The notes under the pieces were generated by a model. The model ran no database searches, was not told where the DNA came from, and saw only the letters and a program-made list of their open reading frames with translations. Source: CAVOGJ01 sp963700865 (GTDB lineage Bacteria > Planctomycetota > Planctomycetia > Pirellulales > Pirellulaceae). From it: a DNA stretch of 60,159 nt. The translations under genes and the position numbers were made by a program. Positions 21,611 through 30,464 of the stretch are shown here, piece after piece. The stretch lies in contig CAVOZC010000015.1 of assembly GCA_963700865.1 (NCBI GenBank), positions 1 to 60,159 of the forward strand, written 5' to 3'. Position 1 is the first letter of the stretch, and each line of letters begins with the position of its first letter.

Positions 21611-22079
21611 ATGTCAAAGGTAAGCGTGCGGCGGCTCGTTTCCGGAGGCCAGACCGGCGTTGATCAGGCGGCCCTCGACGCGGCAATCTGGCTGGGACTG
21701 GAACACGGTGGTTGGTGCCCCAAGGGTCGTCGCTGTGAGAACGGAGTCATTCCGGCTCGTTACGAACTGCGGGAAACTCACTCCGCTGAGCTATGCCGTG
21801 CGGACGGAACAGAATGTGGTCGACGCCGACGGCACATTGATCCTCCACGAAGGAGCTTTGGGAGGGGGCACCGCCTACACGCGACGCATGGCCCTGAAAC
21901 ACCACAAGCCGCATCTGCTCGTGGATCTGGCGGCCAACCCCGACCTGGCTGAAGTCCAATCCTGGCTGGATCGCACGGGCCTGGAGGTCCTGAACGTGGC
22001 CGGACCTCGCGAGAGTTCCGCAACGGGCATCGGGGAACGGGCACGCGCCTTTCTCGTGGCCGTCCTGGCCGATATATAA
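21611..22079 (+). CDS. Putative molybdenum cofactor carrier-like protein (frameshifted)
   Basis: Two frames together make one about 155-residue protein. The first carries the N-terminal LVSGGQTGVDQAALDAA and the second DGTLIL, GGGTAYT and a C-terminal NVAGPRES segment. These match the MoCo_carrier family, a Rossmann-like fold related to YpsA/lysine-decarboxylase-like proteins. The break lies near 21775-21780, where one surplus base in AACTCACTCC would account for it. I chose the ATG at 21611 (MSKVSV); an ATG at 21560 overlapping the upstream stop is possible. Confidence 0.7.
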
Positions 22080-22131
22080 TTGAGCGCGCGGCGTAACCAC
22101 CCGAAGTTGCAGATCGGTAGAGCAAATCGCC

Positions 22132-22160
22132 CGCAGGACAGGTCCGTGACCTGTCTTGCG
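22132..22160. terminator. Long perfect-type hairpin between convergent genes
   Basis: Arms 22132-22144 and 22148-22160 pair over 13 positions with one G-T wobble around a CGT loop; the core is GACAGGTC-CGT-GACCTGTC. It sits 53 bp after the MoCo-carrier gene and 113 bp before the stop of the convergent DUF1571 gene. No T tract is present, so it may be a bidirectional terminator or another dispersed palindrome. Confidence 0.55.
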
Positions 22161-22272
22161 TCCCCGGAACCAATCGCCGGTTCGTCTCGCTTGCCGCTCC
22201 TGGCAGGTTGCCAACTCGCAAGCTGCCCTCCGATTCCATCAGCAGTCTCGCCGGACTGCGGTGCGGAAGGAC

Positions 22273-23365
22273 TTAGAACCGATAGGCACTATTGTCCTTG
22301 CTGAAGTCTTCATCGGTGAGTCCAACATTCAGTTTGACGTTCTGGTAGGTGTACTCTTCGACGACCTCGGGACTGCCACCCTGTTGCGACGGCCAATCAT
22401 ACGCGGCGTAGCGTACGGGCACCTTCAGCTCCTCATCCATGAAGACTTGAGCCAGATAGATGTTGTTGGGACCCAGCGGACCTGGTCTCGGGTTTTTGCG
22501 TACGACCTCAAGGTAGGTACACGTGCTGCCGTTGACTTTGGCACCGCGGAGATACTTCACCTGGCATTCATCCACCGAATCGTTCTCCATGGCGCTCTCG
22601 ATCAACCGTTCAGTCAGCCGCTTAAAGCCCACCTCGGTGATCGGATAGCGATTGGCTTTCATGGCAAGTCCACATGTCGGTGTGATCCAAACCGAGGGAA
22701 GAAAACGTCCCTTCGTTCCGCCTTCCTTGGCCAGCATTTTGCCGTTGTTTTCGCCTTTCACGTACAGGATTTCGCGGTTCTTGACTTCTGGGGGAGCCAG
22801 GAACTTCATGTAAACACTGAACGGAATGTGCTTTCCATTTTCCACTCGCTCATTGCGGACCTTCAAGCGAATCCGCTCCACCGGCAACAACTCGCCGTCG
22901 ATTCGCTCACGCTTGACGAAATGGCAAACGTAATCCCGTACATTGCCATCGATATGAGTCAGCACCATCTGCGCGTCGGAGACGGCTTGGCCGAGAATCT
23001 CGCCGGGCGTCGGCTGGGGGGGCTTGGCCGGGGCAATCTCACGCGAAGCGACACTGATTTCGGCCACCGGCGCGGCTGAAGTCGCCGTCGAGGTCACCGA
23101 TGTCCGGGGCTCGGCAGCCACCATTTCCGCCGCGGGTTGGCTCGAAATTTCCTCAGCGACGGGCGTCGAGACCTGACGCAGGGGGGCCGGCCCCATGCCG
23201 CCGGCGGCAAATTGAGTCTGCCCGCTGAGCAGCCGCGCCGTTTTTTTCGATACGATAGACGGGATTCTTGAGGGATTCGCGTCCCGTTGTCTGGGCGAGT
23301 ACCGGTGCGGCAACCACAAAAACCGCAAGGGCTGTGCATACTTGTTCGCGAGTCCAACAAATCAT
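22273..23365 (-). CDS. Exported DUF1571 protein (frameshift in a 7-base homopolymer)
   Basis: The first 40 codons (from 23365) encode a signal peptide, LAVFVVAAPVLAQ. After a run of seven T at 23241-23247 the frame changes. The following 325 residues form a Thr/Ala-rich linker and then a DUF1571 domain (DAQMVLTHI, KRERIDGEL, PVRYAAYDWP). Removing one base from the run restores one frame of about 363 residues. DUF1571 proteins are common in planctomycetes; their function is unknown, and the domain resembles outer-membrane lipoprotein-sorting-type beta folds. The gene is divergent from the MBL-fold gene. Confidence 0.8.
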
Positions 23366-23675
23366 GATCGATATTCCTTTCGCACGGCGCGTCTGCCCCG
23401 TACCGTGACATCCTTGCCTGGGTGATAATACGCACTTGGTAAAAATCGCGACAAGGCGAACTCGCCCGCCACGGTCCTTGCTCTGAATCCAAGACGAGGA
23501 AAATTCGCCGATTCGTGCGTTCTTTGCCTAGTATCGCCCAATCATTCGTCGAAAATTACCCGCACGCCTCCTTGCATACCAGTATTGCCTAATCCGAACG
23601 ACTCCTACCCCCTCACTGGACGACATCACCGCCTCTCATCCGCCAAATTTTTCATTTTTACTCGGGCCAAAACAC
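23366..23675. other. Divergent intergenic region, no gene seen
   Basis: 310 bp between the divergent DUF1571 and MBL-fold genes. It is somewhat richer in A+T than its surroundings, consistent with promoters for both, but I cannot define boxes with confidence. Confidence 0.4.
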
Positions 23676-24317
23676 ATGCTTGCCTGGACCTGCGTTGTAT
23701 CGCTTCCCTTCGAGGAAAACACCTATATCGCTCATCTGAAGGGGCAACGAGAATGCCTTGTCTTTGATCCTGGCTTTGAGCCTGAAAAGATTCGAGAGGC
23801 CTTACAAGCCGCGGAACTAGAGCCAGTGGCGATCGTGAATACGCACGGGCACAGTGACCATATCGCCGGTAATGCGGCCATGAAGGCCTGGTTTCCTACC
23901 GCGCCGCTGGTGATCGGTGTCGATGAAACGGCCAAGCTGACGGATCCGCAACTGAATCTCTCGGCAATGTATGGCTGGCCGCTGGTAAGTCCCGCGGCGG
24001 ACGCCACCGTGAAGGCTGGCGACATTTACCAGGCAGCTCATTTGGAATTTGAGGTGCGGGCCTGTCCTGGCCATTCGCCGGGCCACGTTGTCTTTTTGAG
24101 TCGGCAGCATGTTCCCTGGGTGGTCATTGGCGGGGACGTATTGTTTCGTGGCAGCATTGGCCGGACCGATTTTCCCGACGGCAATCACGAGGCTTTACTG
24201 ACGGCCATTCGCCAGGAAATATTCACGCTGCCGGACGACACCATTATCTTGCCCGGCCATGGACCACCCACGACCGTGGGCGAGGAGAAACGCTTCAATC
24301 CCTACTTGCAGGACTGA
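23676..24317 (+). CDS. MBL-fold metallohydrolase, glyoxalase II-like
   Basis: 213 residues with the complete metal-binding set. HTHGHSDH lies at about 55-62, GHSPGH at about 130-135, the bridging Asp is in GGDVLFRGSIGRTDFP, and the last His is in PGHGPPT. This pattern is that of the YcbL/GloB-like hydroxyacylglutathione hydrolase subgroup, which hydrolyses thioesters. The short C-terminus lacks the glutathione-binding helical domain of classical GloB, so the substrate is uncertain. No strong SD precedes the ATG. Confidence 0.88.
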   Translation: MLAWTCVVSLPFEENTYIAHLKGQRECLVFDPGFEPEKIREALQAAELEPVAIVNTHGHSDHIAGNAAMKAWFPTAPLVIGVDETAKLTDPQLNLSAMYGWPLVSPAADATVKAGDIYQAAHLEFEVRACPGHSPGHVVFLSRQHVPWVVIGGDVLFRGSIGRTDFPDGNHEALLTAIRQEIFTLPDDTIILPGHGPPTTVGEEKRFNPYLQD

Positions 24318-24334
24318 GGGTGTCGCCGACGCTA

Positions 24335-26059
24335 TCAGCTATGGGTAGCGTCCTCGGATGACGGCGCGTGCGTTCGTTCCACGGTGACAAATGGTGCTTC
24401 CTCGGCCGCTGGCAAGACGGCGGGGATCACCAGCGAAAAGGAACTCCCCTCTCCCTCGCGACTGGCCACCAGAATTTCACCGCCATGCTCATGGAGAATT
24501 TTCTGACTTACCGAAAGTCCCAGGCCTGTTCCCCGATGGCCCTTTTTCGACTCAAAGATCGCGAAAATGCGTTTCAGATCATCGGCCGGAATTCCCTCCC
24601 CATTGTCCTGCACGATAATCCGAGCCTGGCGCTGTTCGCGGTCGTATTCGGTCGTGATATCAATCGTGCCATCATCGACATGCTCGCAGGCGTCAATGGC
24701 ATTTGTCACCACGTTTAACAGCGCGTGGTGCATGCCCTCGGCGTCAAATGTCAGTTCCGGCATGTCGGTCAATGCGGGCTTTGACAACGTAACGCCCAAT
24801 TCCGCCGCCCGGCTGGCCATCAATTCCACGACATCCGCGACGACACGGTTAAGTGACGCGGGGGCCATATCGGGCTCGCGCTCCTTGCTGAACGTGAGCA
24901 TATCGAGCACCAGCCGTGAGATCTTTTCCTGGTTCTTTTCCACAATCCGCCAACCGGTCTGCACCAGTTCCGTCTCTTCGGCCTTCAGCCCTTCCTCAAT
25001 CAGATAGCTTCCTCCACGAATACCCTGCAAGATATTCTTGACGTGATGCGACAGACCAGCGATCGTCTGCCCGATGGCGGCCAGCCGCTCGGCTTGCACC
25101 ATGGCCGAGTAATACGACGTATCCTCGACCGCCAACGCCGCCTGATGGCCGATGGCAATCATCAATTTGAGGTGTTCTTCATTGAAGCGATGTGCGGCCC
25201 CTTGGAGCAGTCGTCCAGGCGGCGTGTAAGTATCAATGTAGATCAAGCCGACAACGCCGTAGCGGCCTTGCATCGGAACACAAATCGCCTCGCGAACGCC
25301 CAGTTTGACGATACTGCGAGCGGCGTCAAATCGCTGATCTTCGCGGGCATCACTGGTCAGGACCCCCTCGGAATTCTGCAGTACGTAATCAATAATTGTA
25401 CGGCTGATCGAGAGCCGATCATCGGTACGCACCCCTGGTCGATTCCGTCGCACCTTCGGCGTAAGCTCCTTCGTCGCCTTGTCTTCGAGCAGAATGACGC
25501 CACGGTCGGCCTCGACCCACTCGAATATTAATTCCATGATCCGTTCTAGTAACTGATCGATATCAAGCGTGTGACTGACTGCCAACGCAGTGCGGTACAT
25601 GACCTGAAGATTGCTGCGGGCGCGGGCCAGCCAGGGACTGTGCGCCGAGTCACCCTCGAGCACTCGGCTTCCCTCTTCGTTACTGAGCGACTTGACAATC
25701 CGCGATTCGCCTTCCTCACGGGCGTGGATATCCACCTCCCGCAAGACTTTGGCATCCGACACGACTTCCGGCCCCGTGTAGATCATCAAGGTGCCACCAA
25801 GTTGCACTCGATCGCCACTCTTCAGCGCATGTACTTCGATCGGCAGACTATTTACAAACGTGCCGTTGGAACTGCCCAGGTCCACAAGATCGTGATGGTC
25901 GCCTAATTCCCCTTGCCGAATTTCCGCGTGGCGTCGGGAAATCTCCGTATCGTTCAGGCGAATGGTATTCGAGACATCTCGCCCCACGGAGATCACCGAG
26001 CGATTCAATTCGAATCGCTTACCCTGATCCATACCCTGGATGACAAAGAGTGACGGCAC
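24335..26059 (-). CDS. FHA-GAF sensor histidine kinase
   Basis: 574 residues from the GTG at 26059, which has GAAGGGG 7 nt upstream and lies just past the stop of the response regulator gene. The FHA domain (about 1-95) keeps GRDVSN, SRRHAEI and GSSNGTFVN, the residues that bind phosphothreonine. A GAF domain (about 145-305) follows, then a HisKA H-box (LSHHVKN) and HATPase with NVVTNAID, DNGEGIP and GTGLGLS. No membrane helices, so it is cytoplasmic. The FHA domain suggests input from a Ser/Thr kinase, linking one- and two-component signalling. Probable partner: the adjacent receiver protein. Confidence 0.92.
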   Translation of the reverse strand: MPSLFVIQGMDQGKRFELNRSVISVGRDVSNTIRLNDTEISRRHAEIRQGELGDHHDLVDLGSSNGTFVNSLPIEVHALKSGDRVQLGGTLMIYTGPEVVSDAKVLREVDIHAREEGESRIVKSLSNEEGSRVLEGDSAHSPWLARARSNLQVMYRTALAVSHTLDIDQLLERIMELIFEWVEADRGVILLEDKATKELTPKVRRNRPGVRTDDRLSISRTIIDYVLQNSEGVLTSDAREDQRFDAARSIVKLGVREAICVPMQGRYGVVGLIYIDTYTPPGRLLQGAAHRFNEEHLKLMIAIGHQAALAVEDTSYYSAMVQAERLAAIGQTIAGLSHHVKNILQGIRGGSYLIEEGLKAEETELVQTGWRIVEKNQEKISRLVLDMLTFSKEREPDMAPASLNRVVADVVELMASRAAELGVTLSKPALTDMPELTFDAEGMHHALLNVVTNAIDACEHVDDGTIDITTEYDREQRQARIIVQDNGEGIPADDLKRIFAIFESKKGHRGTGLGLSVSQKILHEHGGEILVASREGEGSSFSLVIPAVLPAAEEAPFVTVERTHAPSSEDATHS

Positions 26060-26072
26060 TGCGGGTGCCCCT

Positions 26073-26471
26073 TCACGCGGCTCGTTTTGTTTCCTCGAAC
26101 AGTGTCTCGATTCTACGAACGAGAGCCCCAAAATGGTAGGGCTTGGCGATTTTCTCCACGAGCGACGAACGATCCTGGCGGCGAATACTCCCCAACACGA
26201 CCAGGCACGCGTCGTCTTCGCTCGCCGCAGCCTGATACTCGCGGCACGTCTGACCGTCGGGATCGGCGAGGTCTTCGTCCAAGACGATTACCCGCGGATG
26301 ACGGGCGTGAGCCATCCGCAAACCGTCGGCCGCGGTGCGAGTGCCAATGGCCGTCAAACCACGGCGCTGCAAAATCGTACTCAGGACTTGGAAGGAATCC
26401 GACGACTCGTTGACAATCAGGACGTCGGCGGCGGAGTTGGTTTCCGCGTCCTTGGTGGTGGGGATTGGCAT
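26073..26471 (-). CDS. Single-domain response regulator
   Basis: 132 residues from the ATG at 26471, preceded by AGGAAG at 8 nt. The receiver fold keeps the phospho-acceptor Asp in VIVLDED and the conserved Lys in KIAKPYHF. The usual N-terminal acidic pair after beta-1 is changed: VLIVNESSD instead of the common V-DD/E-D, leaving Asn-Glu. This could weaken Mg binding or phosphorylation. There is no output domain. Its stop is 13 bp before the GTG of the histidine kinase gene, so they form one operon. Confidence 0.85.
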   Translation of the reverse strand: MPIPTTKDAETNSAADVLIVNESSDSFQVLSTILQRRGLTAIGTRTAADGLRMAHARHPRVIVLDEDLADPDGQTCREYQAAASEDDACLVVLGSIRRQDRSSLVEKIAKPYHFGALVRRIETLFEETKRAA

Positions 26472-26954
26472 GACAGGGCTTCCTGGTGAAACATGGTCCC
26501 GGGTGGCGCGGGCGGGAAGCGTAGCGGCTTGCACTGACCGTGTCAAATCTTCGTTCGAGCGGGAAATTCCCGGGGCAACGTTCCATTTCCGTGCATGCCG
26601 CCAGTGCATCCCGCGGCTTAATTACGGGAACGCCAGCAAGCCGCTGCCAGCATTGCTAGCGCCGCTGGATGCCATCGGTGATCCGGGCCAGTTGAATAAA
26701 TGCACCGGGTCGACCCGTCGGCCCGTTTACCGCCGGAACACCGCGATTTACGAGTTGTCTGACTGCCGGCCTTGTTTGCAGGGCGGCCACGGCCTGCGTA
26801 TAGCGGGGAGGCGCGCTTTCTGGGCTTTACCGAAAACGCCGTCCCGCGCACAATGCGGTTCCACTTTGCCAGAAATCATGCCAAAGTGAAGCGAGTGTGA
26901 AGAACAATGTCTGACCTGGTCATGGATGACCACCAACAGCAAGGAGTGCTGAAC
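26472..26954. other. Divergent intergenic region, no gene seen
   Basis: About 480 bp between the response regulator gene and the divergent OmpH/Skp-like gene. Open frames on both strands look like chance frames. It probably contains both promoters. Confidence 0.4.
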
Positions 26955-27569
26955 GTGAAGACCCCAGTTTCTCGCGCCGTATGCATGGCGTTTTCCTTGG
27001 CGATTCTTGCCTCGACCCCAGCGCTCGTCTGCGGACAGAATGGCCCTCCCGGCACGCGTGTGGCCGTCATCGACATCAGTGCCATCTTCAAACAGCATCC
27101 CGGCTTCAAGCAAGCCATGGAGACGATGAAGGTGGAAGTGACCTCGTTTGAGAATCAACTTCGCGCTCGCGGTGAGGAGATGCAAAAGCTGCAGGAGCAG
27201 ATGCAGGAGTTCAAGCCGACCAGCGCCGAATACAAGCAACTGGAAGCACGCATTCTGAAACTGCAGGCGGACGGTCAGGCGGCAGCGGCCATCAAGAAGA
27301 AGGAATTTCTGGAGCGTGAATCAAAGATCTACTACGCGACGTATCAGGAGATCCAAGCCGAGGTGGCTCGCTTCGCCGAGCAGTATGGAATTGGGCTCGT
27401 CGTGCGTTTCAATAGTGAGGACATCGATCAGGATCAACGGAACTCGATTCTCGAAGGCGTCAATCGGGCCGTCGTGTACCAGAAGAACCTGAACATTACC
27501 GACGCGGTCCTGGAACGGATCGTACGACGGAGCACCGCGACGAATCCGCCTGCGACCACACCTCGTTAG
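26955..27569 (+). CDS. skp: OmpH/Skp-like periplasmic chaperone
   Basis: 204 residues from the GTG at 26955, which has AAGGAG 8 nt upstream; the longer frame from 26907 lacks an SD. A signal peptide (LAILASTPALVCGQ) is followed by VAVIDISAIFKQHPGF and a long helical, Gln/Glu-rich coiled coil (about residues 45-130), typical of OmpH. Skp-type proteins hold unfolded outer-membrane proteins during transit to the BAM complex. It heads a cluster with lpxC and lpxA, as in many Gram-negative bacteria, although bamA, lpxD and fabZ are not in this stretch. Confidence 0.85.
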   Translation: MKTPVSRAVCMAFSLAILASTPALVCGQNGPPGTRVAVIDISAIFKQHPGFKQAMETMKVEVTSFENQLRARGEEMQKLQEQMQEFKPTSAEYKQLEARILKLQADGQAAAAIKKKEFLERESKIYYATYQEIQAEVARFAEQYGIGLVVRFNSEDIDQDQRNSILEGVNRAVVYQKNLNITDAVLERIVRRSTATNPPATTPR

Positions 27570-27638
27570 TCTGTTCCTGATCCCGCGGATTTCGTCACCA
27601 GTTAGGGCTGTTGACGGCTAAGCTATGGTGTCATTCCT

Positions 27639-28535
27639 TTGATTGAGCCTTCCAGACAACAGCGAACCCTCGCCCGCACGGCACGCATCCAGGGGATGGG
27701 GTATTGGTCGAGTCAGCGGACCACCGTTGAATTTCGACCGGCCGCACCCGATACGGGACTGGTCTTTGTCCGCAAGGACCTGCCAGACCTGCCACGAGTG
27801 CGCGCTTCGAGCGAGACACGGATTGACGCCGTCCGCCGCACAGCCCTGGCGGAAAACGGTGCCACCGTGGAGATGGTGGAACACATCTTGGCGGCGTTGG
27901 CCGGACTGCGGATCGACAATTGCGAAATCATCGTGGACGGGGCGGAGATGCCGGCCGATGATGGCTCGAGCTGGGCGGCTGCGAAAGCCCTGGCGGCCGC
28001 CGGCACGATCGAACAGGGATTTCCACGAGAAGTCTTCTCTCTTCAAGAAACCATCCGAGTGGGTGACGGTGATCTATGGATCGAAGCCCGCCCCACCTCG
28101 GATACCGGCTTGCACATCTCGTACGAGATGGATTATCCGTCGAGTTCAATTGGTTATCAGTTCTTCCAACTGTCGATCAATCCCCAATCGTTCATGCAAG
28201 AGCTGGCTCCCGCCCGCACCTTCTTGCTGGAGGGCGAGGCCGTGGCTATCCGCGCACAGGGAATCGGTAAGGGCTTTTCTTACCAGGACTTGCTGGTCTT
28301 TGGACCCGACGGGCCGATCGACAACCAAGTGCGTTTTCCCAACGAATGTGTGCGACACAAAGTCCTCGACATCGTGGGCGATCTGGCTCTCATCGGATTC
28401 GACCTGAATGCCGAGATCGTCGCTCACAAGACCGGTCATCGGCTTAACACGGACCTGGCCGCGATGCTTCAAGCTCGTTTTCGCTCGCATCGCAGCGTTC
28501 AGACTCTCGGCGTAAAGGCACCGAAACAATCATGA
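27639..28535 (+). CDS. lpxC: UDP-3-O-acyl-N-acetylglucosamine deacetylase
   Basis: 298 residues, the usual LpxC length. Zinc and catalytic motifs are present: MVEHILAALAGLRIDN with the metal His, the conserved DG....DDGSS segment, and HKVLDIVGDLALIG with the second metal His and Asp. The enzyme removes the N-acetyl group in the committed step of lipid A synthesis. The start is assigned to TTG at 27639, with no good SD, so it may be slightly off. The stop TGA overlaps the ATG of lpxA. Confidence 0.93.
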   Translation: MIEPSRQQRTLARTARIQGMGYWSSQRTTVEFRPAAPDTGLVFVRKDLPDLPRVRASSETRIDAVRRTALAENGATVEMVEHILAALAGLRIDNCEIIVDGAEMPADDGSSWAAAKALAAAGTIEQGFPREVFSLQETIRVGDGDLWIEARPTSDTGLHISYEMDYPSSSIGYQFFQLSINPQSFMQELAPARTFLLEGEAVAIRAQGIGKGFSYQDLLVFGPDGPIDNQVRFPNECVRHKVLDIVGDLALIGFDLNAEIVAHKTGHRLNTDLAAMLQARFRSHRSVQTLGVKAPKQS

Positions 28536-29342
28536 CGCGCATCATCGCCTCGACCGCTTTCATCGATCCCCGTGCCACGATCGGTGACGATGTTCGGATT
28601 GGCCCCTATACCTTCATTGGTCCACACGTGACCATCGGCCGCGGAACCGTGATCGAAAATCACGTCACCATTAAAGGGCACACGACGCTTGGGAGAGTTC
28701 AACCAGGTCCACCCCAATGCGGTGATTGGAGGTGAGCCCCAGGACCTGAGCTATTCGGGCAGCCCGACTCGCGTCGAGATCGGCAGCCACAACGTGATTC
28801 GCGAATCAGTCACGATCAACCGCGGCACGGAAAAAGACCGCGGAATTACCAGTATCGGCGATCATTGTTACCTCATGGCATGCTCCCATGTGGCACACGA
28901 TTGTCGAGTCGGCAATCATGTCATTATCGCCAACGGCACCATGCTGGGCGGACACGTGCACATCGAAGATCATGCGTCCCTCTCGGGAGGTGTCGCCGTC
29001 CACCATTTTGCCAGCGTCGGGAGCTTTAGCTTCGTCAGCGGCGTGAGCCGCGTCCTGCATGACGTGCCACCTTTCATGCTGGTGGAAGGAGTTCCGACGC
29101 GTCCCCGCTGCGTCAACGTCGTCGCGCTCCGCAGAAACGAATTCCCGCCGGAAACAATCACCGCGCTCTCCGATGCCCACCGCCTGTTGTATCGCGCCAA
29201 GGTCGGATTGGACCACGCGCGAGAAATTCTTCGCAACAACAATCAGCTTGTACCTCAAGTCAACCATCTGCTCAGCTTCGTGCAAAATCAGCAGGAAGGA
29301 CGGCACGGCCGAGCTCGCGACGTAAGGAGAGCCGCCGCGTGA
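28532..29342 (+). CDS. lpxA: UDP-N-acetylglucosamine acyltransferase (frameshifted in GGG)
   Basis: The left-handed beta-helix hexapeptide repeats run across two frames. The first 50 codons are intact, then one surplus G in GGG (28691-28693) shifts the frame. Correcting it gives TTLGEFNQVHPNAVIGGEPQDL, exactly as in LpxA. The catalytic His is in VAHDCRVG and the C-terminal helical domain is complete, giving about 269 residues. It starts with an ATGA overlap with lpxC. Because lpxA is normally essential, the break is almost certainly an error in the sequence. Confidence 0.88.
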
Positions 29343-30464
29343 CACAGCCTCTGCGAGTGGTGGTCGTCGGAGCGGGCCATCTTGGCAAAATCCATGCCCG
29401 CCTGCTGCGGGAACACTCACAAGCCGAACTGGTGGGCGTCGTCGATCCGTCTCTCGCCGCGCGCCAGCAGATGGCCACCGAACTGCAAGTCGCCCCGTTC
29501 GCCACGCTCGAAGCTGCTCTCCCCCTCTGCGACGCCGCCATCGTCGCCGCTCCAACTTCCCTGCACGCCACCATTGGCCAAACGCTACTCGCGCACGGGA
29601 AACACGTGCTCATGGAAAAACCGCTCGCGCCGTCCGCGGCCGAATCGGAGCAACTGGTGCGGCTGGCAGCCAGCCAGGAATGTATCCTGCAAGTCGGCCA
29701 CATCGAGCGGTTCAATCCGGCATTTCGCGCGGCTCAAGCGCATGTCCGTGGGCCGGAGTATATCGAGGCCCGCCGCTGGAGCGGTTGCTCCTTCCGCTCG
29801 ATGGACGTGGGCGTTGTCCTGGACCTGATGATCCACGATATCGACCTGATCCTTGAATTGGCGGACAGCGAGGTCGTGCGCGTACAGGCGTGGGGGGCCT
29901 CTGTTCTGGGAGACCAGGAAGATGTGGCCCAAGCCAGGCTCGAATTTCACTCAGGCTGCATCGCGCACCTATCCGCCTCGCGCGTCTCCCCTCAGGCCGT
30001 GCGAGCCATGGCGATCTATTGCCGCGAATCCCACACCAGCATTGACTTCTCCGCCCGCACACTGCACGTCGTCCGCCCCTCCGCGAAACCAGGCGAGGGC
30101 CACCTCCAATTGAAGCCAGCTGGACGAGGCGGGTGCCAACCTGGCACGCGAACAACTGTTCGAGGTGCTCCTGCCTAACCAGCAAGTCGACGTGGCGGAA
30201 TGCAACCCCATCGTCGACGAGCAAGCCGACTTTTTTGCCGCAATTCGTCACGGCAACTCGCCATGCGTGAGTGGACACGCCGGACGGGATGCCGTCGCCG
30301 TCGCCGAACGCATTCGCGAGTCGATCGCAGCCCACGCCCGCTGGGAAGCCGCCGACGGCTTCGAACCAACTCTCTTGACGCAGACCGCCGATCCATCCAT
30401 CGCTCAAGCCAGAGTGGCGTTGCCGGCGGAAAGGCAAACGTCCATACGGCGGAAAGCGGGCTGA
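29339..30464 (+). CDS. Gfo/Idh/MocA-family oxidoreductase (frameshifted)
   Basis: Starts at a GTG overlapping the lpxA stop (GTGA). The NAD-binding fold opens with VVVVGAGHLGKIHA, and the EKPLA motif lies near residue 98. The frame breaks at about 30112-30121. Removing one base joins it to a second frame encoding EVLLPNQQVDVAEC and a normal C-terminus, for about 374 residues. An oxidoreductase next to lpxA recalls LPS pathways that make 3-amino-sugar lipid A (GnnA-type), but that would also need a GnnB-like aminotransferase, which is not here. The substrate is therefore open. Confidence 0.75.

Noticed and set aside
26335..26889. 184-codon plus frame upstream of the Skp-like gene
   Set aside because: Mostly antisense to the response regulator; no SD and no recognisable features.
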